63,518 bases of DNA from Desulfuromonas sp. Lineage in GTDB: Bacteria; Desulfobacterota; Desulfuromonadia; Desulfuromonadales; Geopsychrobacteraceae. The first letter of the stretch is position 1. Each line of letters opens with the position of its first letter. Location of the stretch: assembly GCA_002868865.1 (NCBI GenBank), contig PKUC01000037.1, positions 1-63,518 of the forward strand, in the 5' to 3' direction. The translations under genes and the position numbers were made by a program. Below, in pieces: positions 1 to 9,238 of this stretch. Below the pieces are notes generated by a model. That model worked only from the letters and a program-made list of their open reading frames with translations. It was not told the origin of the DNA and did no database searches.

Positions 1-2
1 AC

Positions 3-2651
3 TTTCTCCACGCCACCTCGGAACTGGACAAAAGGCTGCGTAACCTGCAAGAGGTTTTTGCCCTCGACGACATCGTCCTTGCCAGCCCTGACGGCAAAAT
101 GCTCTACCTGAGCAACGCCCACCATGTTCCGCTCTGGCGGGGCCAGCAGATTCCCCTCGAACACAGCGACGACTTGCTCTCTCACGAAACCGTTCACTAT
201 TTTAAAAATGACCATGAGGACGGCCGTTACGGTGTTCTGTTCACAGCCCCAGTCAGATCGATCGACGATCAGGTTATCGGCCTGATCGTACTCGAAGTCG
301 ATATCTCCTCACTTCAAAATATGATCTCAGACTCCACCGGTCTTGGCAGCAGCGGCTTCACTGTCATCAGCAAAAAGCACTCGGAACAGAGCTACCTGTA
401 CCTGACACCTAACAAGAAAGGCGCCCAAAAACCGCCCGTTGATCCGATCGCCTATACCCCTCGCGGCAACCCGATGCAACGCGCCCTAGAGGGCCAAAAC
501 GGCTCAGGAATCGAAACGTCCTGCTCGGGGCAGCAGATCATTGCAGCGTGGCGCCATATCCCATTATTAGAAATGGGCCTGGTATCCAGGCTCGGCGCCA
601 CTGAAGCCTTTGGCACTATCGACCATCTGAGGTTTTTAACGACGGTGATTTCATCGATCGTCTTTATCATCGCTGGCGGTATCGCCCTGCTGGTGTTTCA
701 GACCATTGCAATTCCGCTGATGAGCCTCAAAAAGGGTGCTGAACAGATCGGTGCCGGCAACCTCGATTACCGTGTCCCCATCGATCGCAAAGATGAATTC
801 GGCCTGCTGTCTGCAACCTTCAACGATATGGCCAACAGCCTGAAGATCGTCACTGCCAGCCGCGACGAACTGAACCAGGAGATCTTCGAACGGAAAAAAG
901 CGGTAAAAGCGGTCAAGGAAGAACGGAGTTTTCTGCAGGCCATCATCGATGGCGTCGTCGATCCGATCATGGTGATTTCGTCCAACTATGAAGTGCTGAT
1001 GATGAATCGATCGGCTCAAGAACACCTGCCGCATAATAACGATAAAAACCGTAAATGGCTCTGCCACGAAGCATCACATCGAAGCGACACCCCGTGCATC
1101 GGCATCGACCACCCCTGTCCACTCGTCATGGTCCAGCAGACCAACAAGGCCGCAACGGTGATCCACCAGCACTCGCTGCCCGATGGGCAGGTCCGCAGCT
1201 ACGAACTGCAGGCCTCGCCGCTCTGGAATGAAGATGGGTCGCTACTCGGAATTATCGAAGCGGCGCGTGATATCACCGCACGGATCGAGGTTCAAAGGGA
1301 ACTGGCGGAAAACCAGGAAAAGCTTATGTTCCTGGCTCATCACGATGAACTGACCAAGCTCCCCAATCGCTGGCTGTTCAGTGATCGCCTGCAGCAACTG
1401 ATCACCAAGGCGCAACGGACCAAAAACCAGATTGCGGTTCTGCTGCTTGACGTCGACCGCTTCAAGACAATCAACGATACCCTCGGTCACCCAGTGGGGG
1501 ACAAGGTCCTGCAGGAAGTCGCCAGACGTCTGCAGTCCAGCCTGCGTGAAAGTGATGTGCTTGCCCGTCTGGGCGGGGATGAATTTCTGATCGCCCTCGA
1601 CGAAATAACCGATGCAAATCAGGTCAACATCGTCGTCGCCAAAATCATCCAATCCCTCTCAAAGCCGATGAACATCGATGGCTATGAACTGACAGCGACC
1701 GCAAGTATGGGAATTGCTTTATATCCAGACGATACCATCGACGAGGAAGGTCTGTTCAAATGCGCCGATGTCGCCATGTACCGCGCCAAGGAAATGGGTC
1801 GCAACGGCCACCAGTATTTTACTGCGGACATGAACGAACGGGCCTATGACCGCTTTTCACTGGAAAGCGAACTGCGCAAAGCCCTCGAACTTGACCAGTT
1901 TTTCCTCGAATATCAACCACAGTGCGACATGAGAACCGGCCGGGTGACCGGAGCAGAAGCCCTGATCCGCTGGCATCATCCGGAGCGGGGGCTGATCCCG
2001 CCCTTCGACTTCATTCCTCTGGCCGAAGAAACGGGACTGATCGTCCCGATCGGCGAATGGGTGCTGCGCACCGCCAGCCGACAGTGCAAACAGTGGCAAG
2101 ACGCCGGCTTACCGCCCCTGCGTGTTGCGGTCAACATTTCGGCCCGCCAGTTCAGACAGAAGGACTTCACCGAGTCCGTTGACAAGATCCTTTCCGAAAC
2201 AGGACTGGAGCCCCGTTACCTCGATCTTGAAATTACCGAAACCATCATCATGGAAAACGTCAACGAAGCCATCATGACACTGACCGATTTCAAAGCACGC
2301 GGTTTCCGCCTCTCCATCGACGACTTCGGCACCGGATATTCATCACTGAGCTATCTGAAAAAGTTCCCCATCGACAAGCTGAAGATCGACCGCTCATTCG
2401 TGCGTGACATCACCAACGATGCCAACGACGCAGCCATCGCCACATCGATCATCGCACTGGCCAAAAGTATGGAGATGGACGTTATCGCCGAAGGGGTTGA
2501 AACCGTCGAGCAGCGTTATTTCCTCATCGAAAAAATGTGCACCCTTGGGCAGGGGTACCTGTTCAGCAAGCCGCTCAACACCGAAAAAATGACCGCATTG
2601 TTAGAAGATCGTCCCTTCAGGGCAGGCAATGATCTTTATCTGAATCTGTAG
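3..2651 (+). CDS. Membrane sensor with GGDEF and EAL domains (5' partial)
   Basis: Cyclic-di-GMP turnover protein whose reading frame is open at the left window edge, so the N-terminus is missing; the first internal ATG is at 99. In order, counting from that ATG: the rest of an extracytoplasmic sensor domain (to about residue 175), a hydrophobic membrane segment (about 178-205), a HAMP domain, a PAS domain (about 275-400), a diguanylate cyclase domain with an intact RLGGDEF motif (about residue 490) and a phosphodiesterase domain with the intact motif EALIRW (about 620). Both catalytic signatures look complete, so synthesis, breakdown or both are possible. It is the only rightward gene of the left flank and faces away from the greB cluster. 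Family assignment is firm; ligand and net activity cannot be read. Confidence 0.93.
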   Translation, partial: FLHATSELDKRLRNLQEVFALDDIVLASPDGKMLYLSNAHHVPLWRGQQIPLEHSDDLLSHETVHYFKNDHEDGRYGVLFTAPVRSIDDQVIGLIVLEVDISSLQNMISDSTGLGSSGFTVISKKHSEQSYLYLTPNKKGAQKPPVDPIAYTPRGNPMQRALEGQNGSGIETSCSGQQIIAAWRHIPLLEMGLVSRLGATEAFGTIDHLRFLTTVISSIVFIIAGGIALLVFQTIAIPLMSLKKGAEQIGAGNLDYRVPIDRKDEFGLLSATFNDMANSLKIVTASRDELNQEIFERKKAVKAVKEERSFLQAIIDGVVDPIMVISSNYEVLMMNRSAQEHLPHNNDKNRKWLCHEASHRSDTPCIGIDHPCPLVMVQQTNKAATVIHQHSLPDGQVRSYELQASPLWNEDGSLLGIIEAARDITARIEVQRELAENQEKLMFLAHHDELTKLPNRWLFSDRLQQLITKAQRTKNQIAVLLLDVDRFKTINDTLGHPVGDKVLQEVARRLQSSLRESDVLARLGGDEFLIALDEITDANQVNIVVAKIIQSLSKPMNIDGYELTATASMGIALYPDDTIDEEGLFKCADVAMYRAKEMGRNGHQYFTADMNERAYDRFSLESELRKALELDQFFLEYQPQCDMRTGRVTGAEALIRWHHPERGLIPPFDFIPLAEETGLIVPIGEWVLRTASRQCKQWQDAGLPPLRVAVNISARQFRQKDFTESVDKILSETGLEPRYLDLEITETIIMENVNEAIMTLTDFKARGFRLSIDDFGTGYSSLSYLKKFPIDKLKIDRSFVRDITNDANDAAIATSIIALAKSMEMDVIAEGVETVEQRYFLIEKMCTLGQGYLFSKPLNTEKMTALLEDRPFRAGNDLYLNL

Positions 2652-2726
2652 TTGGGGATCGGGGTGTTCTTTTAGGCAGGGAGATCGCGGGCGATAGCAA
2701 AACCACAATAGGGACTTGACGAATCT

Positions 2727-3239
2727 CTAGCTTTCCAGCGAGCGATAAACGACTGCGACAATCACCAACTCGACCCGTCCCCCCGGCGCGACAAACGACA
2801 CCTCGTCCCCTTCACGGTGTCCGAGCAGGGCACGACCGATCGGTGATGTCCAGCTGACATGACCACGCCCCGGATCGTATTCGTCGACGCCAACGATGCT
2901 GTAGGTCTTCTGCTTACCGTCTTCATGCTCCACGGTGACGGTACAGCCAAACAACACCTGACCGTCTGCCACCTGGCGCTGATGCTCCGGATCGACCACA
3001 ACCGCATCTTCGAGCCGCTTGGTAAGAAACCTGATCCGACCGTCGTATTTTCTCAAGGTCTTTTTAGCGTAGTGGTAGTCCGCGTTCTCGCTGCGGTCGC
3101 CGTTGCTGGCCGCCCAAGCTGCCGTTTTTACCATTTCTGGGCGCAACCGATAGAGCAGATCTTTCAGCTCCGCCCGCAGGCGTTTCTCACACCCCGGGGT
3201 CATGTAGATCGGCGCTGCTTTTTCTTCTGTGTTTGCCAT
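2727..3239 (-). CDS. greB: Transcription elongation factor GreB
   Basis: Cleavage factor that enters the secondary channel of RNA polymerase and rescues backtracked complexes. The 170-residue protein has the expected layout: an N-terminal coiled coil with the typical stretch GDRSENADYHYAKK (about residues 48-61), whose acidic tip residues act at the polymerase active site, and a C-terminal FKBP-like domain ending in a conserved SPIGRALLG segment. The ATG at 3239 is preferred over the in-frame TTG one codon upstream. It is the last gene of a leftward run that starts with small genes at 4253. GreB rather than GreA is favoured by the YHYAKK motif. Confidence 0.93.
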   Translation of the reverse strand: MANTEEKAAPIYMTPGCEKRLRAELKDLLYRLRPEMVKTAAWAASNGDRSENADYHYAKKTLRKYDGRIRFLTKRLEDAVVVDPEHQRQVADGQVLFGCTVTVEHEDGKQKTYSIVGVDEYDPGRGHVSWTSPIGRALLGHREGDEVSFVAPGGRVELVIVAVVYRSLES

Positions 3240-3275
3240 CAAATCATCTTCAAGGTGAGTACCGGGAGCACTGCT

Positions 3276-3668
3276 TCAGCATGAACGATCTTTTTTGAAC
3301 GTATCGGCCAGTGCGGCAAAGGGAGAAAAGGAGAGGTTCTCTCCAGAATCAGCAGACGTATCCGACGCATCGGAATCCCGTCCTTCCTGTACACCGCGGG
3401 TGTGTTCGTGATCGTGGCAGTAGAGACAGAGCAGTTCCCAGTTACTGCCGTCCGGTGGATTGTTGTCGTGATTGTGATCGCGATGATGCACGGTCAGTTC
3501 ACGCAGTTTGGCCCCTTCGAACTCTCGGGCACAGCGACCGCACACCGGCGGATACAGCTTCAGTGCCTGTTCACGATAACCGGCCTGACGGCTGGCCTGT
3601 TCCTGCCGCATTTCTGCCACCAGGCGTTCTCGCTGTTCATCTCCGAGTCGTTTCGAATCCGCCGCCAT
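3276..3668 (-). CDS. YajD-like HNH nuclease family protein
   Basis: Small HNH-fold protein of 130 residues. It shows a CGRC pair (about residues 43-46), the core HHRDHNHDNNPP (about 71-82) and a second pair in CLYCHDHEH (about 92-100), which together match the zinc-supported beta-beta-alpha metal fold of the YajD group. The N-terminal 40 residues are charged and helical. The cellular role of this family is poorly known; nucleic-acid cleavage or binding is inferred from the fold only. The gene begins a few bases after the stop of the 80-residue gene upstream, and lies 36 bp before greB, so these are probably co-transcribed. Confidence 0.85.
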   Translation of the reverse strand: MAADSKRLGDEQRERLVAEMRQEQASRQAGYREQALKLYPPVCGRCAREFEGAKLRELTVHHRDHNHDNNPPDGSNWELLCLYCHDHEHTRGVQEGRDSDASDTSADSGENLSFSPFAALADTFKKDRSC

Positions 3669-3671
3669 GGA

Positions 3672-3914
3672 TCATTCCCCTTCTCCGGAGACAAGTCCCC
3701 ACCGTTGGCGGTACGAATCCCCTGAGACCGGCTCGATCATCTGCGATTTTTGCAACTCGGTAACCAGCGCAACATTCACCTGCTGCCCTCCCTGATCACT
3801 GCCATTTTCCAGCCAGAAGCGATCCGGATAATCCCCGGCATCTGAAAACCACAGCACATGACCGTCTTGCATTTTCTCGAGCAGCCCCCGTGCTTCAGAA
3901 CTGAGTGTGTCCAT
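3672..3914 (-). CDS. Small hypothetical protein (80 aa)
   Basis: Not recognised. An acidic, soluble 80-residue protein without cysteines, signal peptide or membrane segment. An AAAGGA stretch lies upstream of the ATG. It ends three bases before the HNH gene starts, which supports translation as part of the same leftward operon. No function is proposed. Confidence 0.55.
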   Translation of the reverse strand: MDTLSSEARGLLEKMQDGHVLWFSDAGDYPDRFWLENGSDQGGQQVNVALVTELQKSQMIEPVSGDSYRQRWGLVSGEGE

Positions 3915-3995
3915 AGTCGAAAAATCCTTTCCATCCCCGTTCCGTTACGGAGACGCTGTCAGCAATCATAAGATAAATTCCAATCAAAGCAGCCT

Positions 3996-4253
3996 CTACA
4001 TCGCCAGACTGGCGAAGGCGTTACGTATTTTGATTTTGGTTTCGCGGGAATCATCAGAGCCATCGCTAAAGGCCTCTATTTCATCCCGTGAAAAAACGAC
4101 CCGCACCGTATGCTGTGACGTACTGAGGCGCAACCACCACTCGTAGCCCTGATCGACCCATTCAACCGTTTCAGGCTGCAAGCCATGTTGTGACGCGTAA
4201 CGGTTGGCGACCTCGGCAAGACGTACTTGACCCTGTTTAAACTGCTCGTTCAT
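3996..4253 (-). CDS. Small hypothetical protein (85 aa)
   Basis: Not recognised. An 85-residue soluble protein with a tryptophan-rich centre (EWVDQGYEWWLRLS, about residues 30-43) followed by a charged C-terminal half. A GGGGAGC stretch lies about 10 bases before the ATG. It sits between the O-antigen ligase-like gene and the small gene at 3914, on the same strand. No function is proposed. Confidence 0.5.
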   Translation of the reverse strand: MNEQFKQGQVRLAEVANRYASQHGLQPETVEWVDQGYEWWLRLSTSQHTVRVVFSRDEIEAFSDGSDDSRETKIKIRNAFASLAM

Positions 4254-4317
4254 ATCTACGCAAGCTCCCCGTTTATTAATCCATTCAAAGTCAGCCCCAC
4301 AGCAAAGACAAAACGCC

Positions 4318-6180
4318 CTACTTACCGTTTCCCAAAACCACCTTTGAAAACTGTTTTTTCATGCGGCGATCGATCTGTTGGAACAGTTCACCTCGACCAA
4401 GCGCTTCGGCCACCCGTCTTTTTACCCAAAGCACCGGAAGGGAATCAGGATATAGCATAATCAGTTCATCGCACGTTGTCAGAGCCGCACTGTATCGACC
4501 CATAAAGTATTGAGCCCGTGCAAGGCGAAGTCCCGTGTTATGATCCCACGGGGTTAATCGGTAGGCCTTCTCTACCGATTCTACTGCTCGATAGCCACGC
4601 TGCTTGACCCAATGCCAATCACCGTTTGCCAAGTAATAATTTGACCAAAGCAGTCGATGGGCAAAAAACAGAGAGACAATGCAGAGAGCTACCGTCACCC
4701 CAACCACTGCAATCCGAGAAAAACATCCCTTCATACTAACCCAAGAGCAGTCACCATTTCTCGATAAACTGACCACCAACCCAGCACACAGCCAGCCATT
4801 GACCAACGAGGCCGGAATCCTCAAAGGAAATTCGAACAGCATCGCAACGGTAAAAGCGATAAAACCGGCAAATAGCCCTTTGAGCAGAAGCGCCCTGCGC
4901 AAATCACCAGAAGCCAGAGAGCGCGCGATGCCGGTGGCCGCATACCAACTTACAGCCGCAAACAGCGCCACCAAACCGATCAACGCCGTTATCCCGCCCT
5001 CAAGCCAAATCTGTAAATAGTCGTTGTGTGGATAGCGGGGCGAGGTCAACGTCCCCGAATCCTCTTCCCATTTCAGGTAGGAAGCTGCCCGTTCTCCCCA
5101 GTAACGTGGCGCTAAAACTTGATAATGATGCGGACCAGCCCCAAACAATCCCTCATCGGCAATCATCGACATGGTATCGGCCCAGATCTCCCAGCGTGTA
5201 CCTGACTGCTCCGCATCAATACGGGCAAACTGTTCCGTTGGGTTGCGAGACACACTGGCCGTTTGAGGCAACCACCAGGATGAACTTATTATCAGAACAA
5301 AAAATAAAGGAACCAGAAGAAGAAGACTCAGCCGTTTTGCCACTGACAACTGCCCTAGAGCTGATACGGCGCCCAGACGCCCTTCCTGACGAAGCAGCGC
5401 TATTGTCGCCAACAGCATCGCAAGGATATCTCCGACAACGAATCCCACCCATGCGCCACGGGCCGTTGTCAGTACCAGGTGCAGTAACATCAGTAAGGTT
5501 ATCACAGCAGCAAGGCCGCGTACCCAGCCCCGACCAGACATCAGAACTAGCGCTGCTGCGGTCGGAATCAGAGTTATCAGATATTCAGCAGCAAAGTTTT
5601 TGTTCCCTAGCAGCGACCTTGGCACCTCCGAAGGAAACAGGACACCGATCGATCCGAGATCGTAAACCTGGGCAATTCCAACCAGAGCAACAACAGTTGC
5701 CGCGCCGAGAGCAAACCAGCAGATCCTCTTCACCTGGTCTAGCCCCCACTGCCAACTAACCAGTACCAAGAAAAAGAGCAGCGGCAGCAAATAGACCGTA
5801 AACCCGAACTGCATTCCAAGCCACAAATTGTGACTCCGAACCATCCCAATCGAGAGTCCAACAATCATCATCAAGATCGGAACCCACAGTCGTTTTGGAA
5901 GATGGGGAAATTGTGCACGAACTGCCATACAGAGGAGGCCTGCGCCAACACAGAATCCAAGCGTTAAAATTTCACTGACATATTTTTGCGATTCGTTCAG
6001 TAAGATTCCCGCGAAGCGGGGAGTCGGTGTATACCGAAACAACACCAGCAGAAATAACGGGACCACCAGTGCCGGCAGGAGAATCAGCCAACGGAGAACC
6101 CGCGGGGGTGATGAGGGAGCTAATTTCGATCCAGGGAGATGAGCTATCGCTGGTGGATTCTTTGTGGAAGAATCAGACAT
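4318..6180 (-). CDS. O-antigen ligase/polymerase family membrane protein with TPR tail
   Basis: Inner-membrane protein of 620 residues. A short cytoplasmic leader is followed by about ten to twelve hydrophobic segments (about residues 28-500). A large periplasmic loop after the central segments carries the GAGPHHYQVLAP stretch typical of Wzy/WaaL-type O-antigen ligases (residue about 345). The last 110 residues form TPR-like helices, as in family members that act in glycan or glycoprotein assembly. The family moves lipid-linked sugar chains onto lipid A core, protein or other acceptors; the acceptor cannot be told here. The gene starts 15 bp after the selD stop, so it may be read through from the sel operon although it has no link to selenium metabolism. 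Confidence 0.85.
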   Translation of the reverse strand: MSDSSTKNPPAIAHLPGSKLAPSSPPRVLRWLILLPALVVPLFLLVLFRYTPTPRFAGILLNESQKYVSEILTLGFCVGAGLLCMAVRAQFPHLPKRLWVPILMMIVGLSIGMVRSHNLWLGMQFGFTVYLLPLLFFLVLVSWQWGLDQVKRICWFALGAATVVALVGIAQVYDLGSIGVLFPSEVPRSLLGNKNFAAEYLITLIPTAAALVLMSGRGWVRGLAAVITLLMLLHLVLTTARGAWVGFVVGDILAMLLATIALLRQEGRLGAVSALGQLSVAKRLSLLLLVPLFFVLIISSSWWLPQTASVSRNPTEQFARIDAEQSGTRWEIWADTMSMIADEGLFGAGPHHYQVLAPRYWGERAASYLKWEEDSGTLTSPRYPHNDYLQIWLEGGITALIGLVALFAAVSWYAATGIARSLASGDLRRALLLKGLFAGFIAFTVAMLFEFPLRIPASLVNGWLCAGLVVSLSRNGDCSWVSMKGCFSRIAVVGVTVALCIVSLFFAHRLLWSNYYLANGDWHWVKQRGYRAVESVEKAYRLTPWDHNTGLRLARAQYFMGRYSAALTTCDELIMLYPDSLPVLWVKRRVAEALGRGELFQQIDRRMKKQFSKVVLGNGK

Positions 6181-6194
6181 CTCTGATCATCATG

Positions 6195-7238
6195 CTAAAA
6201 TAGTTCGATCTGGCCCACAGGCCCGGCGAAAGCCTCACCGATCCGCGTCGCTGCCACCTTGTGCCTCGCCAATGAATCAAGCAGTACCTCCAGACGGTCC
6301 GGTGCCACAGCCAGTAGTAGGCCACCCGAAGTCTGAGGATCGCACAGCAGATCGATCGCCACGCGATCCACCCGGTCCTGGCCTGTAACCATCGGGAGGT
6401 AGAAATCACGATTGCGATAGGTCCCCTCAGGAATCAGTCCGATGTCGGCCATTTCCAGCGCGCGAGGATACGCTGGCAATGTCTTGGTCTGTAAGCGCAA
6501 ACTCAGGCCACTAGCCTCCGCCAGTTCACAGGCGTGCCCCAGAAGACCGAACCCGGTAATATCTGTACAGGCACTGACGCCGACGTCACGCATCACCCGC
6601 GACGCATCGCGATTAAGGGCCACCATCCCGGCAATCGCCTCGGTCACATCGGACTCGATCAGCACCTCCCCTTTGATGGCGGTCGCGATCAACCCCGTTC
6701 CAAGCGATTTGGTCAGCACTAACTGATCGCCGGGACGGCAACCGGTCGCCATCACCAACTGTTCGCGGGAAGCGACCCCGGTCACCGAAAGGCCATATTT
6801 GGGCTCATCATCCTCAACCGAGTGTCCACCGACAATTACAGCGCCCGCCGTCCGGACGCGTTCGGCTCCACCTTTGAGGATCTCTGCCAGTACTTCGGGG
6901 CCCAAGTGACAGAGCGGAAAACCGACCACATTCAGTGCGGTTAACGGCTCAGCCCCCACCGCGTACAGATCGGACAGCGAGTTGGACGCAGCGATCTGGC
7001 CGTAGGTGAACGGGTCATCCACAACCGGAGTAAAAAAGTCGAGGGACTGCACCAGCATCTGTCCGTTATCCATCCGATAGATGCCTGCATCGGCAAAGGG
7101 GATATCTTGGGACAGAAGGTTCTTGTCGTCAAATTTCGGGATCTGCCCCAGTACCTGGGCCAGGGTCTCAGGACCTATTTTGGCCGCTCAACCCGAACTG
7201 CGCGACAGCGCGGTCAAACGTGGCGCCTGGTTCTCCAT
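6195..7238 (-). CDS. selD: Selenide, water dikinase SelD, a selenoprotein (in-frame TGA = Sec17)
   Basis: Makes selenophosphate from selenide and ATP, the selenium donor for SelA. The apparent open frame begins at 7073, but the frame extends upstream through a single TGA at 7188-7190 to an ATG at 7238, preceded by a GGAG motif. The N-terminus then reads MENQAPRLTALSRSSG-U-AAK. The TGA lies exactly where SelD has its catalytic Cys or Sec, three residues before the essential Lys. The result is 347 residues, the usual SelD length. The rest shows the PurM-like ATP-binding fold with DFFTPVVDDP (about residue 67) and GGHSVEDDEP (about 135). It is last in selA-selB-selD. A conventional caller would truncate it by 55 residues and lose the active site. 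Confidence 0.95.
7158..7190 (-). promoter_or_regulatory. Putative bacterial SECIS element of selD
   Basis: Directly after the Sec codon (7190-7188) the mRNA can fold: an outer stem GGCC (7185-7182) with GGCC (7161-7158), then an apical stem AGGTC (7176-7172) with GACC (7167-7164) closing a short loop. A hairpin at this distance is what SelB needs to deliver Sec-tRNA in bacteria. The fold was drawn by eye, without energy calculation. Confidence 0.6.
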
Positions 7239-7303
7239 AAAAACTCCGTAAAAGTTGAGGTAATATAGTTCAACATCTTGATAAAAAGGGATAAACTTTC
7301 ACA

Positions 7304-9220
7304 TCACACCGACTCAGGAAGGTCCCACGCAACCCGCTCGTCTCCGGCGCGGCGAGTGTACTTGCAGCCGTCGAAATGTTCCAGAAGGCCCTGGGTCAGT
7401 TTACGATTACTGCCGATCAGATCACGGAACTCGGCCAGCGTCAGTCGTTCATTCTGTTTGAAGTAGGCGATCAGTTTTTTAAGGGCCACCTCGTAGCAAT
7501 CGCGGTGAATATAACTTTCGGGGTTGAGTCGGATCAGCCGTTTTTCAACAGTCAACCAGAGGAACAACGGATCAGGATCTGCTCCTTCCAAGTCAAGACG
7601 CTCCAAGGTTTCATTGCGGTTTTTAACCTGCATTCCGCCGCTCTTGAAGATCCCTTCAACCCGATCGAGCAACCGCTGCTGTTTCTCGTCCGGCACCGGG
7701 GTCCAGTCCGGCGTTGCCACCAGATCTCCCCGCACCACAAGCTGTCCGACATCGACAGTTTCCTGCAGAATCAGTTCGAATCCCTTGGTGGCCAGTGCAT
7801 CAGGCAACTTCCCCTTAAGGGTCGCCCGCGGGATACCGTGCAGCAAAGGGTTGTCGGCGTGATAGGCGGCGACCAGTTCCGGCAGTTGCTGTTTCCAGCT
7901 GCGCACCTTTTCAACCACCGCAAACTGATCGGCCAGCTGCACCGCCCAGCCATCCTCAACCATCCGTTCAAGTCCGGCACGAAGTTGCTCGCGGCTGGAG
8001 CCGGTGTGCCGTTCCATATCGCGCAGGCGCGCACAGGTCAGATCATCCAGTTTCTGCAACCAGAACCCCTGCTCGCCGCTCTCCAGCTCTTCTAGGCGCT
8101 GCAGCACCTCCTTGCGAAACCGCTTGTGTTTTGCCGGCTCCGAATCGATCACCCGGCCACCACCGATGGTGGTCATAGGCGAATAGGAGCGGATAATAAA
8201 CAGATCCTGCCGGTGCGCCATCAGCGGCCGGTCCAGATGGATCTGCGCCAGTACTTCGTCGCCCTGTTGCATTTCGTCACGATCGAGCATTGCCACCTCA
8301 CCCACCGCTCGGGCCGTTCCCAGATAAAAATGGACCGGATCCCGGAATTTCAGTGGTTTGGGGGCGTTCTTCAACAGTTTAAGGCGCACATCGATCCGCT
8401 GCGTGGCACGGAACAGGCCCGATGTGCCGATCACCGATCCGCTCGGAATCTGATCCTTGGAGATACCGGAAAGATTCAGCGCCACCCGCTGACCAGCAAA
8501 GGCCGCAGCCACCGATTCGCCATGAACCTGCACATCACGCACCCGCACGGGCAGCATCTTCGGCAACAGTTCGAGGTTATCGCCAACGCGCACCGTCCCC
8601 GACAGCAGGGTCCCGGTAGTCACCGTGCCGAAACCACTGATACTGAAACAGCGATCCACCGGCAAACGCACCGGACCACTGGCGTCACGGGCGTTCAATT
8701 TTTCCATCTGTGCAGTAATGGTTTGCAGCAGATCGGGAATCCCTTCACCGGTAATAGCCGACACCCGGCAGCAGGGAGCGCCCTCTAAAAACGTCCCCTC
8801 AACCTGTTCGCGGACCTCTTCTTCGACGATATCGAGCCAGTCGGGTTCAACCAGATCACACTTGTTCAGCACCAGAATACCGCGCTTGATTTCCAGCAGC
8901 TGCATAATTTGCAGGTGCTCGCGGCTCTGCGGCATGATCCCTTCATTGGCGTCGACCACCATCAATACCAGATCGATACTGGCGACACCAGCGAGCATCT
9001 GCGGGATAAATTTTTCGTGACCGGGGACATCGATCACCCCTGCGATCTGACCATCGGGCAGCTTCAGTGGTGCAAAGCCGAGCTTGATCGAGATGCCCCG
9101 CTCCTTCTCTTCACCGAGGCGGTCGGTCTCGATACCGGTGAGCGCGCGGATCAGCGCTGTTTTACCGTGGTCGACGTGACCGGCGGTGCCGATAATAATC
9201 TGTTCGCGAAACTCTGACAT
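7304..9220 (-). CDS. selB: Selenocysteine-specific elongation factor SelB
   Basis: GTPase that carries Sec-tRNA to the ribosome at UGA codons followed by a SECIS hairpin. The 638-residue protein has the EF-Tu-like G domain at its N-terminus: GHVDHGKT (about residues 14-21), DVPGHEKF (about 64-71) and NKCD (about 118-121). Beta-barrel domains follow, then a C-terminal array of winged helices (about 380-630) that in SelB binds the SECIS. It starts 18 bases after the selA stop and is followed by selD, giving a complete selABD operon. The selenocysteine tRNA gene (selC) is not in this window. Confidence 0.95.
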   Translation of the reverse strand: MSEFREQIIIGTAGHVDHGKTALIRALTGIETDRLGEEKERGISIKLGFAPLKLPDGQIAGVIDVPGHEKFIPQMLAGVASIDLVLMVVDANEGIMPQSREHLQIMQLLEIKRGILVLNKCDLVEPDWLDIVEEEVREQVEGTFLEGAPCCRVSAITGEGIPDLLQTITAQMEKLNARDASGPVRLPVDRCFSISGFGTVTTGTLLSGTVRVGDNLELLPKMLPVRVRDVQVHGESVAAAFAGQRVALNLSGISKDQIPSGSVIGTSGLFRATQRIDVRLKLLKNAPKPLKFRDPVHFYLGTARAVGEVAMLDRDEMQQGDEVLAQIHLDRPLMAHRQDLFIIRSYSPMTTIGGGRVIDSEPAKHKRFRKEVLQRLEELESGEQGFWLQKLDDLTCARLRDMERHTGSSREQLRAGLERMVEDGWAVQLADQFAVVEKVRSWKQQLPELVAAYHADNPLLHGIPRATLKGKLPDALATKGFELILQETVDVGQLVVRGDLVATPDWTPVPDEKQQRLLDRVEGIFKSGGMQVKNRNETLERLDLEGADPDPLFLWLTVEKRLIRLNPESYIHRDCYEVALKKLIAYFKQNERLTLAEFRDLIGSNRKLTQGLLEHFDGCKYTRRAGDERVAWDLPESV

Positions 9221-9238
9221 AAGGACGTACTATACCTT

